Shown one piece after another: positions 25,960 through 34,681 of a DNA stretch of 64,000 nt; positions within the stretch are counted from its first letter, which is position 1, and every line of letters starts with the position of its first letter. The notes under the pieces are model-generated. The model searched no databases, was not told the DNA's origin, and saw nothing but the letters and a program-made list of their open reading frames with translations. Source of the DNA: UBA2589 sp965223235 (GTDB taxonomy: Bacteria > Gemmatimonadota > Gemmatimonadetes > Longimicrobiales > Gaopeijiaceae); NCBI GenBank assembly GCA_965223235.1, contig CBDCVV010000022.1, positions 682,001 to 746,000 on the forward strand, written 5' to 3'. The position numbers and the translations under genes were made by a program.

Positions 25960-26277
25960 TCGCCCGGAGGCTTGGTCCTCAGTCTCCAGCTGAGCGGGCC
26001 GAGGCGTGGCTTCCGTCTCTCTGACTATTGGACCCGCCTGGGCTGTAGCACTTCCCACCGTGGAGAGACTTCTTCCCGCTTTCGGTGAAGGTGACGTGAT
26101 CGAACGGATTGCCTCCAGGTAATGATACGGCGCCTTACCATGTCCAGTTCGTGCGGTCCAACCAGGAACGGGGAATTCAGCGTCGGAGCGCATCTCGCGG
26201 CAGAGCAGACCTTGCGCCTCCGGCACCACCGGCAAAAAATAGTCGACATTGTCACCAATTGATTGAGACGTCCAGAC
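25960..26277. other. Non-coding stretch upstream of the second PadR gene
   Basis: No convincing gene is present. A minus-strand open frame (25849-26235) has no recognisable motif or ribosome site. The last 45 bases before the PadR start are relatively AT-rich (ggcaaaaaatagtcgacatt and following), as expected for its promoter, but I cannot assign -35/-10 boxes with confidence. Confidence 0.4.
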
Positions 26278-26610
26278 ATGGCGCCACCTAAGCTGGGGGA
26301 GTTGGAGCTACTGACGCTCCTTGCCGCGATCCGGCTGGGCCCAGATGGCGCGTATCCGGTGTCCATCGTCGAGGAGATCCGGAAGGGCGCTGGCCGTAAG
26401 CCGCAGCGGGCCACGATCTACGTCGTGTTGCAGCGCCTGGAGAAGAAGGGCCTGGTCTCGACGCATCTCGGAGAGGCCCGGCCGGAGCGCGGCGGTCGCC
26501 CCCGCCGCATGGTAAGGGTGGAGCCGGCAGGTGTAGCGGCCGCGGCCGAGACCCGGGACGCGCTGCAGCGCATGTGGGGTGGTCTCGATCTGGAGGCCGA
26601 GCATGGATGA
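26278..26610 (+). CDS. PadR-family transcriptional regulator
   Basis: 110 residues from the ATG at 26278; 26263 is an alternative. The winged-helix core is LGELELLTLLAAIRLGPDGA, YPVSIVEEIRKGAGRKPQRA, TIYVVLQRLEKKGLVSTHLG, then RGGRPRRMVRVEPAG, in the PadR order recognition helix, then wing. The stop overlaps the following permease start by 8 bp, so the two are co-translated. It is the second PadR/ADOP module in tandem. Its recognition helix differs from that of the first PadR, so the two probably answer to different operators. Confidence 0.9.
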   Translation: MAPPKLGELELLTLLAAIRLGPDGAYPVSIVEEIRKGAGRKPQRATIYVVLQRLEKKGLVSTHLGEARPERGGRPRRMVRVEPAGVAAAAETRDALQRMWGGLDLEAEHG

Positions 26611-29224
26611 CGGCGTCCCTGGTCTCGCCCGCCTTCTCCTTCGCACGGTACCAGAGGGTCGCCGCGCGGACGTGCTCGGCGATCTAGCCGAGGTCCATGG
26701 GTCCCGCATGGACCGGTTCGGGCCTAGCCGAGCCTGGCTGGCCACGTCCTTCGATGCGCTCCTCGTCACCGTCGCCTTCCTTTGGGTGCGCATTCGCGAC
26801 GGGCGTGAGGGCGAGCGTGCGATGCCCTTCGAGGCCCTCCTGTTCGACGCGCGCATCGCCCTACGCGGTCTGGCGCGCAACCCGACCTACACCGTCGTCT
26901 CCGCACTGACCATCGCGGTCGGCATGGCGGCCACCACCGCGGTGCTGGCCATCTCCAACGCCGTTCTGGTACGACCCCCGGCGATCGCCGAACCGAACCG
27001 AGTCTGGTCCATCTGGGAGTTTCGTGACGAGAACGTGAGGGAGAGCATGGAAGGCCGCCTCCTCCGATACGACCGTTACGAGGTCTATGAGGAGCGCACT
27101 ACCGACGTGTTGGCCGGGCTCGCCGGTCACGCGTACGCCACCGTCGCCTTGGGCGGAGACGATGGTGCTACGGTGGTCAACGGGTTTCACACCTCGGGCA
27201 ACTACTTCGACGTGCTCGGTGTGGTACCGAGTAGCGGCCGGCACTATTCGTCCGACGACGATGCCTCGATCGTACTCAGTGACCGGCTATGGCGGAGTCG
27301 ATACGGGGCCGACCCTGGTGTCGTCGGGCGTTCGGTGCTGGTAGACAGCCAGCCGTTCACCGTTGTCGGGATCGCGCCCGCCGACTTCGTCGGCACGATG
27401 ACGGGCTTCACCGGGGACGTGTGGATTCCCTGGAATGCCTATGTGCGACTCACCGCGCTCGACGAGGATGACCGGTACGTCGTGCCACTCGCGCGCCTCG
27501 CTGACGGGGTGAGCCGAGACGTCGCAGAAGAGCGCATTGCGGAGGTCGCTCGTGGAGTCGACCCGCATTCGCCATCGGCGACGGTCGCGGGAGCTCGCCT
27601 CGAGAGCCTCCAGTGGCGAACGGACCTCAGGGGTTCGCTCGTGGTCGCGATGATCGCGATGCTCGCCACCGCGGCCCTCCTCCTTCTCGTGGCGTCCGCG
27701 AACATCGCGGGGATGACGATGGCCCGGGCGCACGACCGCCGCCGCGAAGTTGCGGTACGTCTTGCGATCGGCGCGAGCGGTGGACGCCTCATCCGGCAGA
27801 TGCTCCTGGAGAGTGTTCTGGTTGCGCTCGTCGGCGGAGGCGCGGGCGTGCTCCTCGCGGTTGCGGCAACGACGGCGCTCTCCTCTGTCGACGTGCCGCT
27901 GAACGCGACGATCTCACTGGATGCCACCCCTGATCCGGTGGTCCTGGGGATCAGCTTCCTCGTGGCGACGGCGGCCGGATTGCTCTTCGGTCTGGGGCCT
28001 GCCCTCCGCTCGGCCGGTGTCGACCTGTCCACGACGCTCAAGGACGGAGCGCCGGGTAGCGGACGCGGCCGCTCACGCAGCGTGTTCGTCATCGGCCAGC
28101 TCGCGGCCTCCACCGTGCTTCTCGTCACCGCGGGGCTCTTCGTGCGCTCCTTTCAGGAGACGATGGATGTGCCCCTCGGGTTCGATCCGGAGGGTTTGAG
28201 CGTCGCGTCGATGTCCCTCGGCACCCTCGGCTATTCGAGGGAAGAGGGGGAGGCGTTCTATGCCGAGCTCCTCGAGCGCATCCGTGCCCTCCCGGGGGTG
28301 GAGGGCGCCGGGCTCGGGTCGTTCGTCCTGCTCGGGGGAGCGAACGCGAGCAACGAGGGTCGCGCGATCGATGGGCCGAACGAGGGCAATCGCGTGAACG
28401 TTCCCTACAACATCGTGGACCCGGGCTACCTCCAGGCGACGGGCCTCGAGCTCGTGGCGGGGCGGTTCCTGACGACGGACGACGTGCGCGGTGGGCGGCC
28501 GGTGGCGGTCGTGAACGAGCGTCTGGCGGCACGCTTCTGGCCCGGCGAGCGCGCCGTTGGCCGGACCTTCCGTGTCGGACGAACGGAGCACGATGTGGTC
28601 GGCGTAGTCCGTGACGGCGTGTACGTCCTGCTCGTGGAAGAGCCGCGTGCGTTCGCCTACTACTCCTCTGCACAGCGGTACAGCGGTAGCCAGTCGCTCC
28701 ACGTGCGCTTCGCGGGCCCACCCGCCGACATCCACTCAGAGATCCGCCGCACGGTCGCGTCGATCGACCCGGACGTCGCAGTGAGTGCGGTCCGTACCAT
28801 GGACGAAGTGATCTCTTCCAACGGTTTCATGGTCCAGTTTGTCGCCGTGCTCACGGGTGTGTTCGCGGGTGCCGGACTCCTTCTGGGAGCCGTCGGCGTG
28901 TATGGACTACTGACCGTCCAGGTGGCGCGGCGCGCCCGTGAACTAGGCGTTCGGATCGCGTTGGGTGCCAAGCCGCCCGATATCGTTCTCATGGTGGTCG
29001 GGCGGGGGGTCGGCGTTGCCGTGTTCGGCTCCGCTCTCGGTGTCGTCATCGCGAGCGGAACCGGGCGCCTGCTCGAATCTCTGCTGTACGGGGTCACCCC
29101 CTTCGACGTGCCGGTCTTCGTCGTCGTGCCGGCCGTGCTCATTGCCACTGCGGCGCTCGCGAGCGCCTTCCCCGCGCGGAGAGCGACGCGGGTCAGTCCC
29201 ATGATGCCTCTCAAGGGAGAGTAG
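26603..29224 (+). CDS. ADOP-type ABC transporter permease (MacB/FtsX family)
   Basis: 873 residues from the ATG at 26603. The N-terminal prefix differs from the first permease: a helical segment GLARLLLRTVPEGRRADVLG and a predicted membrane helix before the first FtsX module (LARNPTYTVVSALTIAVGMA). Core segments are LLLLVASANIAGMTMARAHD, VRLAIGASGGRLIRQMLLES, a second module beginning SVFVIGQLAASTVLLVTAGL, and the closing VRIALGAKPPDIVLMVVGRG. Two periplasmic MacB_PCD domains lie between. There is no ATPase neighbour. It was probably duplicated from an ADOP ancestor, but its prefix-domain type distinguishes it from the 23154 gene. Confidence 0.9.
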   Translation: MDDGVPGLARLLLRTVPEGRRADVLGDLAEVHGSRMDRFGPSRAWLATSFDALLVTVAFLWVRIRDGREGERAMPFEALLFDARIALRGLARNPTYTVVSALTIAVGMAATTAVLAISNAVLVRPPAIAEPNRVWSIWEFRDENVRESMEGRLLRYDRYEVYEERTTDVLAGLAGHAYATVALGGDDGATVVNGFHTSGNYFDVLGVVPSSGRHYSSDDDASIVLSDRLWRSRYGADPGVVGRSVLVDSQPFTVVGIAPADFVGTMTGFTGDVWIPWNAYVRLTALDEDDRYVVPLARLADGVSRDVAEERIAEVARGVDPHSPSATVAGARLESLQWRTDLRGSLVVAMIAMLATAALLLLVASANIAGMTMARAHDRRREVAVRLAIGASGGRLIRQMLLESVLVALVGGGAGVLLAVAATTALSSVDVPLNATISLDATPDPVVLGISFLVATAAGLLFGLGPALRSAGVDLSTTLKDGAPGSGRGRSRSVFVIGQLAASTVLLVTAGLFVRSFQETMDVPLGFDPEGLSVASMSLGTLGYSREEGEAFYAELLERIRALPGVEGAGLGSFVLLGGANASNEGRAIDGPNEGNRVNVPYNIVDPGYLQATGLELVAGRFLTTDDVRGGRPVAVVNERLAARFWPGERAVGRTFRVGRTEHDVVGVVRDGVYVLLVEEPRAFAYYSSAQRYSGSQSLHVRFAGPPADIHSEIRRTVASIDPDVAVSAVRTMDEVISSNGFMVQFVAVLTGVFAGAGLLLGAVGVYGLLTVQVARRARELGVRIALGAKPPDIVLMVVGRGVGVAVFGSALGVVIASGTGRLLESLLYGVTPFDVPVFVVVPAVLIATAALASAFPARRATRVSPMMPLKGE

Positions 29225-29329
29225 CAGGTCCATCCGGGCTGCGGGGCGTGCTTTCATCGACAGTCGGCCACAATGATACTGTCCGCACTCAAGAGCTGCT
29301 CCACCACATCAGTTGCTGAAGAGGTCCGA

Positions 29330-29686
29330 CTACCCGACCCCGGGTTGCATCGCCCCCTCGATTGCGCTCGACACCCGCGCCAGCGGCGGGGCCGGCACGA
29401 TCGAATCCCCATCCCGATACACGCGGCAGCGCGGCGCCCCGCCCGGTTGGCGGGCGGCCCATGGGTGCGGCCCCGGGGCCACATCTTCACCATTCACCAG
29501 GATCGACGGGGAGCCGAGGTTCCGTGCGTAAGGAGGGCATGCGAGGTCTTCACTGTTCCACTCCGTCCACACCGCGGGGACTCCTACACTGCGGCACGCG
29601 TCGGTCAGCACAGCCCGGGCACCGTCCACATTGGGACAGCCCGGGTCGTAGACGAGCTCGATCTGAAGCTTCAGAGACAGTTCCAC
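29330..29686 (-). CDS. Small thioredoxin-fold protein with CPN motif
   Basis: About 118 residues from GTG 29686. The AGGAG site also suits a CTG at 29680, and TTG 29719 is possible, so the start is unsure. It reads LQIELVYDPGCPNVDGARAV, VWTEWNSEDLACPPYARNLG, SPSILVNGEDVAPGPHP, RCRVYRDGDSIVPAPPLARV. The beta-strand then DPGCPNVD loop, and the cis-Pro-like SPSILVNG, give a thioredoxin-like fold with a single N-terminal Cys. Relatives lie near mercury- or metal-handling genes, and in some relatives this Cys is Sec. Here it is an ordinary TGC. The function is unknown. Confidence 0.65.
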   Translation of the reverse strand: MELSLKLQIELVYDPGCPNVDGARAVLTDACRSVGVPAVWTEWNSEDLACPPYARNLGSPSILVNGEDVAPGPHPWAARQPGGAPRCRVYRDGDSIVPAPPLARVSSAIEGAMQPGVG

Positions 29687-29794
29687 TTCTCCTGCGAAGG
29701 TCGATCCCTGCCTGGGCAAGGGGCTCTGGGGTGGCGGGTGCGAAGCCGTGACCGCAACGTACGATCCAACACTCCCCTGCGCTCGGTCTTACTC

Positions 29795-31201
29795 ATGAAG
29801 CTTCGCTACGTGCCATTCGTCGGCACCCTTGTGGTTCTCCTCGGCCTGGCGCCGCCCACGGCGGACGCCCAGGAGCCTGGCGACGCGCTAGAAAACGGAC
29901 CGACGCCTGAGCAGCGATACGGCGATTGGGTGCGCCGCCTCGACTTCCGCCCACAAGAGTATCAGTTCCGGCGCAGCAACCTCATCCGGCTCCTCCGGGA
30001 GAGCGGTGGCGGCCTGATGCTCATCCCGTCGTCGGACGGCCTGACGCACGGTGACACCTTCCGGCAAGCCGAGGACTTCTGGTACTACACGGGCCTCGAA
30101 ACCCCGCGCTCGATGCTCGTTCTCGACGTGGACCGCGATCGATCCATGCTCTTCCTACCCGAAGAGGACTACCGGTTCGCGAATCCGGGCCGCGCCAACG
30201 ACTTCCCGGGACGCCCGCTCTTGGGGGACTACCAGCTCCGAAGCATCGCCGGGATCGAGGAGTACCGATCGATCGATGAGTTGGAGGGTTGGCTCGACTC
30301 TCAGGTTCGCGCGAGACGGGTGCTACGCGTCAACGCTGGATCTGGCGGCACGATCGAAGAGCCTGTCCCGCCCATGTTCGGGACTCTGGATCCGATTCAG
30401 TCGATGATCGCTCGCATCTTGTTGGATCATCCGAGAGCGCGACTGGTGAACGCCTTCGAGGACGTCGCTCGCGGGCGCATGGTGAAGAGCCGCTACGAGG
30501 TGGACAAGATGCAGATTGCGGCGGACGCGACGGCTCAAGCGATCCTCTCCGCCGCGTCGCGGATCCGCCCCGGTATCGATGAGCGCTCACTGCAAGGCGA
30601 CTTCGAGTCGACGTGCCGCGCCCTGGGGTCTCAGACGATCCCCTTTACTCCGATCGTGAAGTCCGGCCCGAACAGCTTGTGGCCCTGGCGAGTCCTCGCG
30701 TCGCACTACGATCGGCGGAATCGAGCTATGGAGGCCGGTGAACTCGTGGTCCTCGATGTGGGTTGCGAGATCGACGGATACATAAGTGACGTAGGAAGAA
30801 CCTTCCCGGTCGACGGCGTCTTCACGGAGGTGCAACGGGAGAAGATGCTCGTGAGCCTCGCCGCCGCCGACGCCGTGATCGCCGCGATCAAGCCTGGCGT
30901 CACATTGCGTGAGCTGACGGCAGTCGCCTACGACGCGATACCGGACCACGAAGAGCAGTACATGCAAACCCCCTCCTTCTTCGGACACCACATCGGACTC
31001 AACGCCGGAGATCCCGCCTTGCTCGACGAGCCTCTCTCTGCCGGGATGGTCTTCACGGTGGAGCCGTGGTACTACAACCACCATCGTCAGGTATCTGTCT
31101 TCGTCGAAGACGTCGTTCTCGTTACAGACGACGGCGTCGAGGTACTCACCCGCGGCCTCGCTAGGACACCAGACGAAATCGAAGCTGTCATGAGGCGATG
31201 A
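29795..31201 (+). CDS. Aminopeptidase P-like (M24) metallopeptidase, secreted
   Basis: 468 residues from the ATG at 29795. The signal peptide ends PPTADAQ. An AMP_N domain (about residues 40-180: RRSNLIRLLRESGGGLMLIP, RQAEDFWYYTGLETP) precedes the pita-bread M24 fold. The five metal ligands are in place: VVLDVGCEIDGYISDVGRTF (two Asp), GHHIGLNAGDP (His), MVFTVEPWYY (Glu) and VSVFVEDVVLV (Glu). It removes N-terminal residues before proline. Export is unusual for cytoplasmic PepP but common in this phylum. The MOSC gene follows in the same direction. Confidence 0.9.
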   Translation: MKLRYVPFVGTLVVLLGLAPPTADAQEPGDALENGPTPEQRYGDWVRRLDFRPQEYQFRRSNLIRLLRESGGGLMLIPSSDGLTHGDTFRQAEDFWYYTGLETPRSMLVLDVDRDRSMLFLPEEDYRFANPGRANDFPGRPLLGDYQLRSIAGIEEYRSIDELEGWLDSQVRARRVLRVNAGSGGTIEEPVPPMFGTLDPIQSMIARILLDHPRARLVNAFEDVARGRMVKSRYEVDKMQIAADATAQAILSAASRIRPGIDERSLQGDFESTCRALGSQTIPFTPIVKSGPNSLWPWRVLASHYDRRNRAMEAGELVVLDVGCEIDGYISDVGRTFPVDGVFTEVQREKMLVSLAAADAVIAAIKPGVTLRELTAVAYDAIPDHEEQYMQTPSFFGHHIGLNAGDPALLDEPLSAGMVFTVEPWYYNHHRQVSVFVEDVVLVTDDGVEVLTRGLARTPDEIEAVMRR

Positions 31202-31238
31202 TGTGGCGGGCACCGAGGGGATCACAGGAGCTGGCCAA

Positions 31239-31685
31239 ATGAGCGGATTCGTAGAGGCTTTGTGGATCAAGCGGGCTCACCGAGGGGTCATGGACGCCGC
31301 AGACGCGGTGACGATGGTCGCGAACAAGGGCATCGAGTCGGATGCCAACTTCGGACGCTCGAAGCGGCAGGTGACCGTGATCTCGAAGGAAGTCTTCGAC
31401 GAGATTCGAGCCACGCTACCGGAGGTCGATCCGAGCATGAGACGCGCCAACGTGATGGTGAGTGGGCTCGAATTGGAACAGTCGCGAGACAAGATTCTCA
31501 CCCTCGGCTCGGTGAAGATTCGCCTCTACGGTGAGACGCGCCCCTGCGAGCGGATGGACCAGCAGGTCCAGGGACTCACAGCCGCACTAGATCCGCACTG
31601 GAACGGTGGCGTCTACGGGGTCGTGCTCAACGATGGCGTGGTACCTGTCGGAGCCGAAGCATCGCTCTCTTCGGAGTCTCCCTAA
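31239..31685 (+). CDS. MOSC-domain protein
   Basis: 148 residues. The ATG at 31239 has a strong AGGAG 8 nt upstream, so it is preferred over the GTG at 31203. Motifs: GFVEALWIKRAHRGVMDAAD, GIESDANFGRSKRQVTVISK, RRANVMVSGLELEQSRDKIL, and GETRPCERMDQQVQGL, with the Cys that binds the substrate sulfur in MOSC proteins (MoCo sulfurase C-terminal domain). YiiM/YuaD-like stand-alone MOSC proteins detoxify N-hydroxylated compounds or move sulfur to metal centres. It converges on the kynureninase gene with 1 bp between the ends. Confidence 0.85.
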   Translation: MSGFVEALWIKRAHRGVMDAADAVTMVANKGIESDANFGRSKRQVTVISKEVFDEIRATLPEVDPSMRRANVMVSGLELEQSRDKILTLGSVKIRLYGETRPCERMDQQVQGLTAALDPHWNGGVYGVVLNDGVVPVGAEASLSSESP

Positions 31686-31686
31686 C

Positions 31687-32886
31687 TCAGGCTGCCCCGC
31701 GAGAACGAACGACGTCGCCGAGCACGCGAACCGCCTCCAAGATCTGGTCGTCACGGAGGTAGGGTGCCGGGCCGAAGCGTAGCGTGGTGCCCCGATAGTC
31801 GGTGCGTACACCGCGCGCTAGAAGCGCAGCGCTGAGGTCCCCCGCGACCGGACTCCGGAGCGCAAGGAAGCCGCCACGCATCTCCAGCGCGACCTCGGCT
31901 TCGAGAGCGATCACGTCAGGATCCAGATCGAGGGCGAGCACGGCATCGACGAGAAGCCCGACTTGGTGCTGACTGATCTCCCTCAGAAGTGAGGCATCGA
32001 GACCCCGCTCGGTGAAGAAGTCCATCACCGCAGCCGCGCGGTAGTGCGAGGTCGGATCGTAGGTGGAGCCTGCGAATCGTGCGGGTCCGACGCCGTAGCG
32101 CACCTCGCCCGGCACCCGTTCGTCGGCCAGCTCCCCGAACTCCGCAAACCAGCCGGTGATCACCGGCCTGTGTGTGGATCGCGGAGGAACCCGTAGGACA
32201 CAGTTCCCCTCACCGAGCTGGAGGTACTTGTAGCCGCCTCCGACCACGAACGCTTGCTCCAGCCCCTCCAACGAGAACGGTACGGCGCCGAGCGAGTGGT
32301 ACGCGTCCACGAGTAGCTCGGCCCCGTACCGATCACACGCGCGGGCGACGGTGTCCAGCTGCGGGACAATGAGGCCGCTCTGAAAGAGGACCGAAGACAC
32401 CAAGACAGCCGAAGTCTGATCGTCGACCTCCGCCGCCACGCGCTCTGAGAGCGTACCGACCGGGTGTGCAGCTACCCGTACCACCTCGACACCTTCTTCG
32501 GCGAGGCGATCCAGTTGGCGCCGGATCGAATGGAACTCCCCGTCGGTCGTCACGAGTCGTGGCCGGGACTTCAGTGGTAGCGCCGACAGGAAGCGGACCA
32601 CGAGCGCATGGGTGTTCACATCGAGTGCTAGATCGCCATCGCACCCACCCATCCAGCCCCGGAAACCCTCTCGAACGAACTCCGCCTTCTCCGCGGCGAC
32701 CTCCCACTTTCCGTCCACCAACTCCGCCGCGTCGGACCAGGCTCGCTGCTGGGCCACAAGCCCGACGTCGGGCCACGCTTGGTGCGAGTGCCCGGTGAAC
32801 AGGAGTCTGTCCGCGACTCGGAATGATGTGTAGTCCGCTGCGAGTGGGTTCGATGCCGCGCGGAGATCCTCGATGGAAAGGGGCAC
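31687..32886 (-). CDS. kynU: Kynureninase
   Basis: 399 residues from the GTG at 32886, chosen to avoid overlapping the dioxygenase gene; an upstream start at 32922 is less likely. It is a fold-type I PLP enzyme: TGHSHQAWPDVGLVAQQRAW, TTDGEFHSIRRQLDRL, LLVDAYHSLGAVPF (PLP-ring Asp194) and VVGGGYKYLQLGEGNC with Lys220 as the Schiff-base lysine. The small C-terminal domain carries GVRTDYRGTTLRFGPAPYL. It cleaves kynurenine (or 3-hydroxykynurenine) to anthranilate and alanine. The tryptophan 2,3-dioxygenase gene directly upstream, and a 2-aminobenzoyl-CoA monooxygenase in the same run, support the kynureninase assignment over other aminotransferase V members. Confidence 0.85.
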   Translation of the reverse strand: MPLSIEDLRAASNPLAADYTSFRVADRLLFTGHSHQAWPDVGLVAQQRAWSDAAELVDGKWEVAAEKAEFVREGFRGWMGGCDGDLALDVNTHALVVRFLSALPLKSRPRLVTTDGEFHSIRRQLDRLAEEGVEVVRVAAHPVGTLSERVAAEVDDQTSAVLVSSVLFQSGLIVPQLDTVARACDRYGAELLVDAYHSLGAVPFSLEGLEQAFVVGGGYKYLQLGEGNCVLRVPPRSTHRPVITGWFAEFGELADERVPGEVRYGVGPARFAGSTYDPTSHYRAAAVMDFFTERGLDASLLREISQHQVGLLVDAVLALDLDPDVIALEAEVALEMRGGFLALRSPVAGDLSAALLARGVRTDYRGTTLRFGPAPYLRDDQILEAVRVLGDVVRSRGAA

Positions 32887-32897
32887 GGTACTCGTTC

Positions 32898-33686
32898 CTA
32901 GAGGAGGGCGCGGATCGCCCACAGATCCGGAAAGAGCGGCTGGTTGAGCGTGGTGCGTAGATACGCCGACCCCGCCGACCCGCCTGTCCCGGATTTCACC
33001 CCGATCGTCCGCTCCACCATTTTCACGTGCCTATAGCGCCACTCCTGTATACCCTCGTCGAGGTCCACCAGACGCTCGCACAGCTGGGCGTTCGAAGGAT
33101 CCGTCCGATAGATGTCAACTAGAATCTCTTGGAGCGGGAGTGACGGCTCGACGGAAGTAGTGACGTCACGTGAAAGGGCGCTCTGGGGAACGTCGTAGCC
33201 TTGAGCGTTGAGGTACCCAACCACCGCATCCCATAGAGTCGGTTCTGCCCAGCGCTTCTCGAGCGCTTCACGCGCCCGTCCACCTTCTTCGAATCTTTCG
33301 ATCGCCGATCGACTCTTCTTGCCCAGTGCGAACTCGAGCGCTCGGAATTGATCGCTCTGGAAGCCACTCGCAGCATCGAGGCGTTCCCGAAAGGTCAGGA
33401 ACTCCGTCGGGGTCATCGTCTCCAAGATGTCGAGCTGAGACACGAGCACTTTCAGAATCGAGAGCACCCGGTGCAGCGTATGCTTCGCTCTGGGCGCATC
33501 ACCCTCGCCCAAGAGTCGAACACAGTAGTCCAACTCGTGGAGAACGACCTTGAACCAGAGTTCGTACACCTGGTGGATCACGATGAAGAGCATTTCGTCA
33601 TGCTCGACGTCATCACGCGGCTGCTGAAGCTCGAGCAACTCGTCGATCTTCAGGTAACGGCCGTACGTAACGGCTTCTGACATCAC
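32898..33686 (-). CDS. kynA: Tryptophan 2,3-dioxygenase
   Basis: 262 residues, with two tandem ATGs at the start. It matches the TDO family closely: VTYGRYLKIDELLELQQPR, HDEMLFIVIHQVYELWFKVV (the substrate-binding His/Tyr helix), LDILETMTPTEFLTFRERLD, ASGFQSDQFRALEFALG, and EWRYRHVKMVERTIGVKSGT with the proximal heme His in RHVKMV, followed by GGSAGSAYLRTTLNQPLFPDL. It is heme-dependent and opens the indole ring to N-formylkynurenine. It shares the minus-strand run with kynU and the anthraniloyl-CoA genes, giving the first step of tryptophan catabolism. Confidence 0.96.
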   Translation of the reverse strand: MMSEAVTYGRYLKIDELLELQQPRDDVEHDEMLFIVIHQVYELWFKVVLHELDYCVRLLGEGDAPRAKHTLHRVLSILKVLVSQLDILETMTPTEFLTFRERLDAASGFQSDQFRALEFALGKKSRSAIERFEEGGRAREALEKRWAEPTLWDAVVGYLNAQGYDVPQSALSRDVTTSVEPSLPLQEILVDIYRTDPSNAQLCERLVDLDEGIQEWRYRHVKMVERTIGVKSGTGGSAGSAYLRTTLNQPLFPDLWAIRALL

Positions 33687-33731
33687 ATCTCGTCCTTCGG
33701 CGTCGCTCGCCGCAAGGGAGGGTTCGGAGTC

Positions 33732-34670
33732 TCAGACCAACACATACAAGGTGCCTAAATACGTCAGGTACACTAAGAGCATAGCGATCCCCACTCCGCG
33801 ACGTATCGGGCGGCGATGCCACGCGAAGTAGGCCAGCACGCCGCTCGCCGAGAGCATGACCGGGATGTCGAGAAAGAGCATCCGACCGGACACCTCGATG
33901 GGCGTCTCTGCGAGCGTAGCGGTCACGCCCATGATCGCGAGTATGTTGAAGGTGTTGCTCCCGATGATCGCGCCGATCGCCACGTCCGAACGCTTCTCCA
34001 GTGCCGCGATCACCGTGGTCGCGAGTTCGGGCAGAGAAGTTCCTATCGCCAAGACGGTGAGACCGACCACCGCTTCAGGAACGTCGAAGCGGGCTGCGAT
34101 CGCGGTCGCCGAACCGACGAGGCGTGTAGCTCCAAGCGGAAGCATCACCACACCTGTGGCGATGAAGAGCGAGATCGTTCCCGCCTGACTGGGCAGCCCC
34201 AACACCCAGTCGAACGGGATCGAGGTATCCGAGCCACGCTTCGCGCTCAGCGTGGAACGAGCGGTCGCCGCGATGATGGCGACGAACGCAACCAGGAGTG
34301 CGATCCCCGCTCCATTCCCGATCTCCCCCCACAGCCCGATCAGCCCAAAGCCAACCGAGGCCGCCAGCATGATCAGCAAGTTGCGACGGATCGGCCCCTT
34401 CTCATCTCCGAGAGGGAAGACCGCCGCCGACACGCCTCCCACCAGGAGCACGTTCGCAATGTTGCTCCCCACCACATTGCCCAAGATCAGCCCCGGGACG
34501 CCGTCCAGCGTGGCGCGGACCGACACCATGAGTTCCGGCAACGACGTCCCGAAACCCACAACCGTCGCGGCAACCACGACGGGAGAAACTCGAAGCCTGC
34601 GGGCTAGAGCAACCGATCCACGCACGAGAAGGTCGCCGCCCATCAAGAGGTAGATGAAGCCGGCAGCCAA
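33732..34670 (-). CDS. Sodium/calcium exchanger (CaCA family, YrbG-like)
   Basis: 312 residues if started at the TTG at 34670; a CTG nine bases upstream is also possible. About ten TM helices in two inverted halves each carry the alpha-repeat: VGFGTSLPELMVSVRATLDG with GNVVGSNIANVLLVGG in the first, and LAIGTSLPELATTVIAALEK with GAIIGSNTFNILAIMG in the second. These G-[ST]-S-x-P-E and GSN motifs bind the cation. It exports Ca2+ in exchange for Na+ or H+. Why it lies inside the tryptophan run is not clear. It overlaps nothing and follows the sensor gene directly. Confidence 0.9.
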   Translation of the reverse strand: MAAGFIYLLMGGDLLVRGSVALARRLRVSPVVVAATVVGFGTSLPELMVSVRATLDGVPGLILGNVVGSNIANVLLVGGVSAAVFPLGDEKGPIRRNLLIMLAASVGFGLIGLWGEIGNGAGIALLVAFVAIIAATARSTLSAKRGSDTSIPFDWVLGLPSQAGTISLFIATGVVMLPLGATRLVGSATAIAARFDVPEAVVGLTVLAIGTSLPELATTVIAALEKRSDVAIGAIIGSNTFNILAIMGVTATLAETPIEVSGRMLFLDIPVMLSASGVLAYFAWHRRPIRRGVGIAMLLVYLTYLGTLYVLV

Positions 34671-34681
34671 GTCGAGCCAGA

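Noticed and set aside
25849..26235. 128-codon minus-strand open frame between the two PadR/ADOP modules
   Set aside because: No ribosome site, no recognisable motif, composition like a shadow frame; the + strand of its left end fits a truncated toxin tail better.
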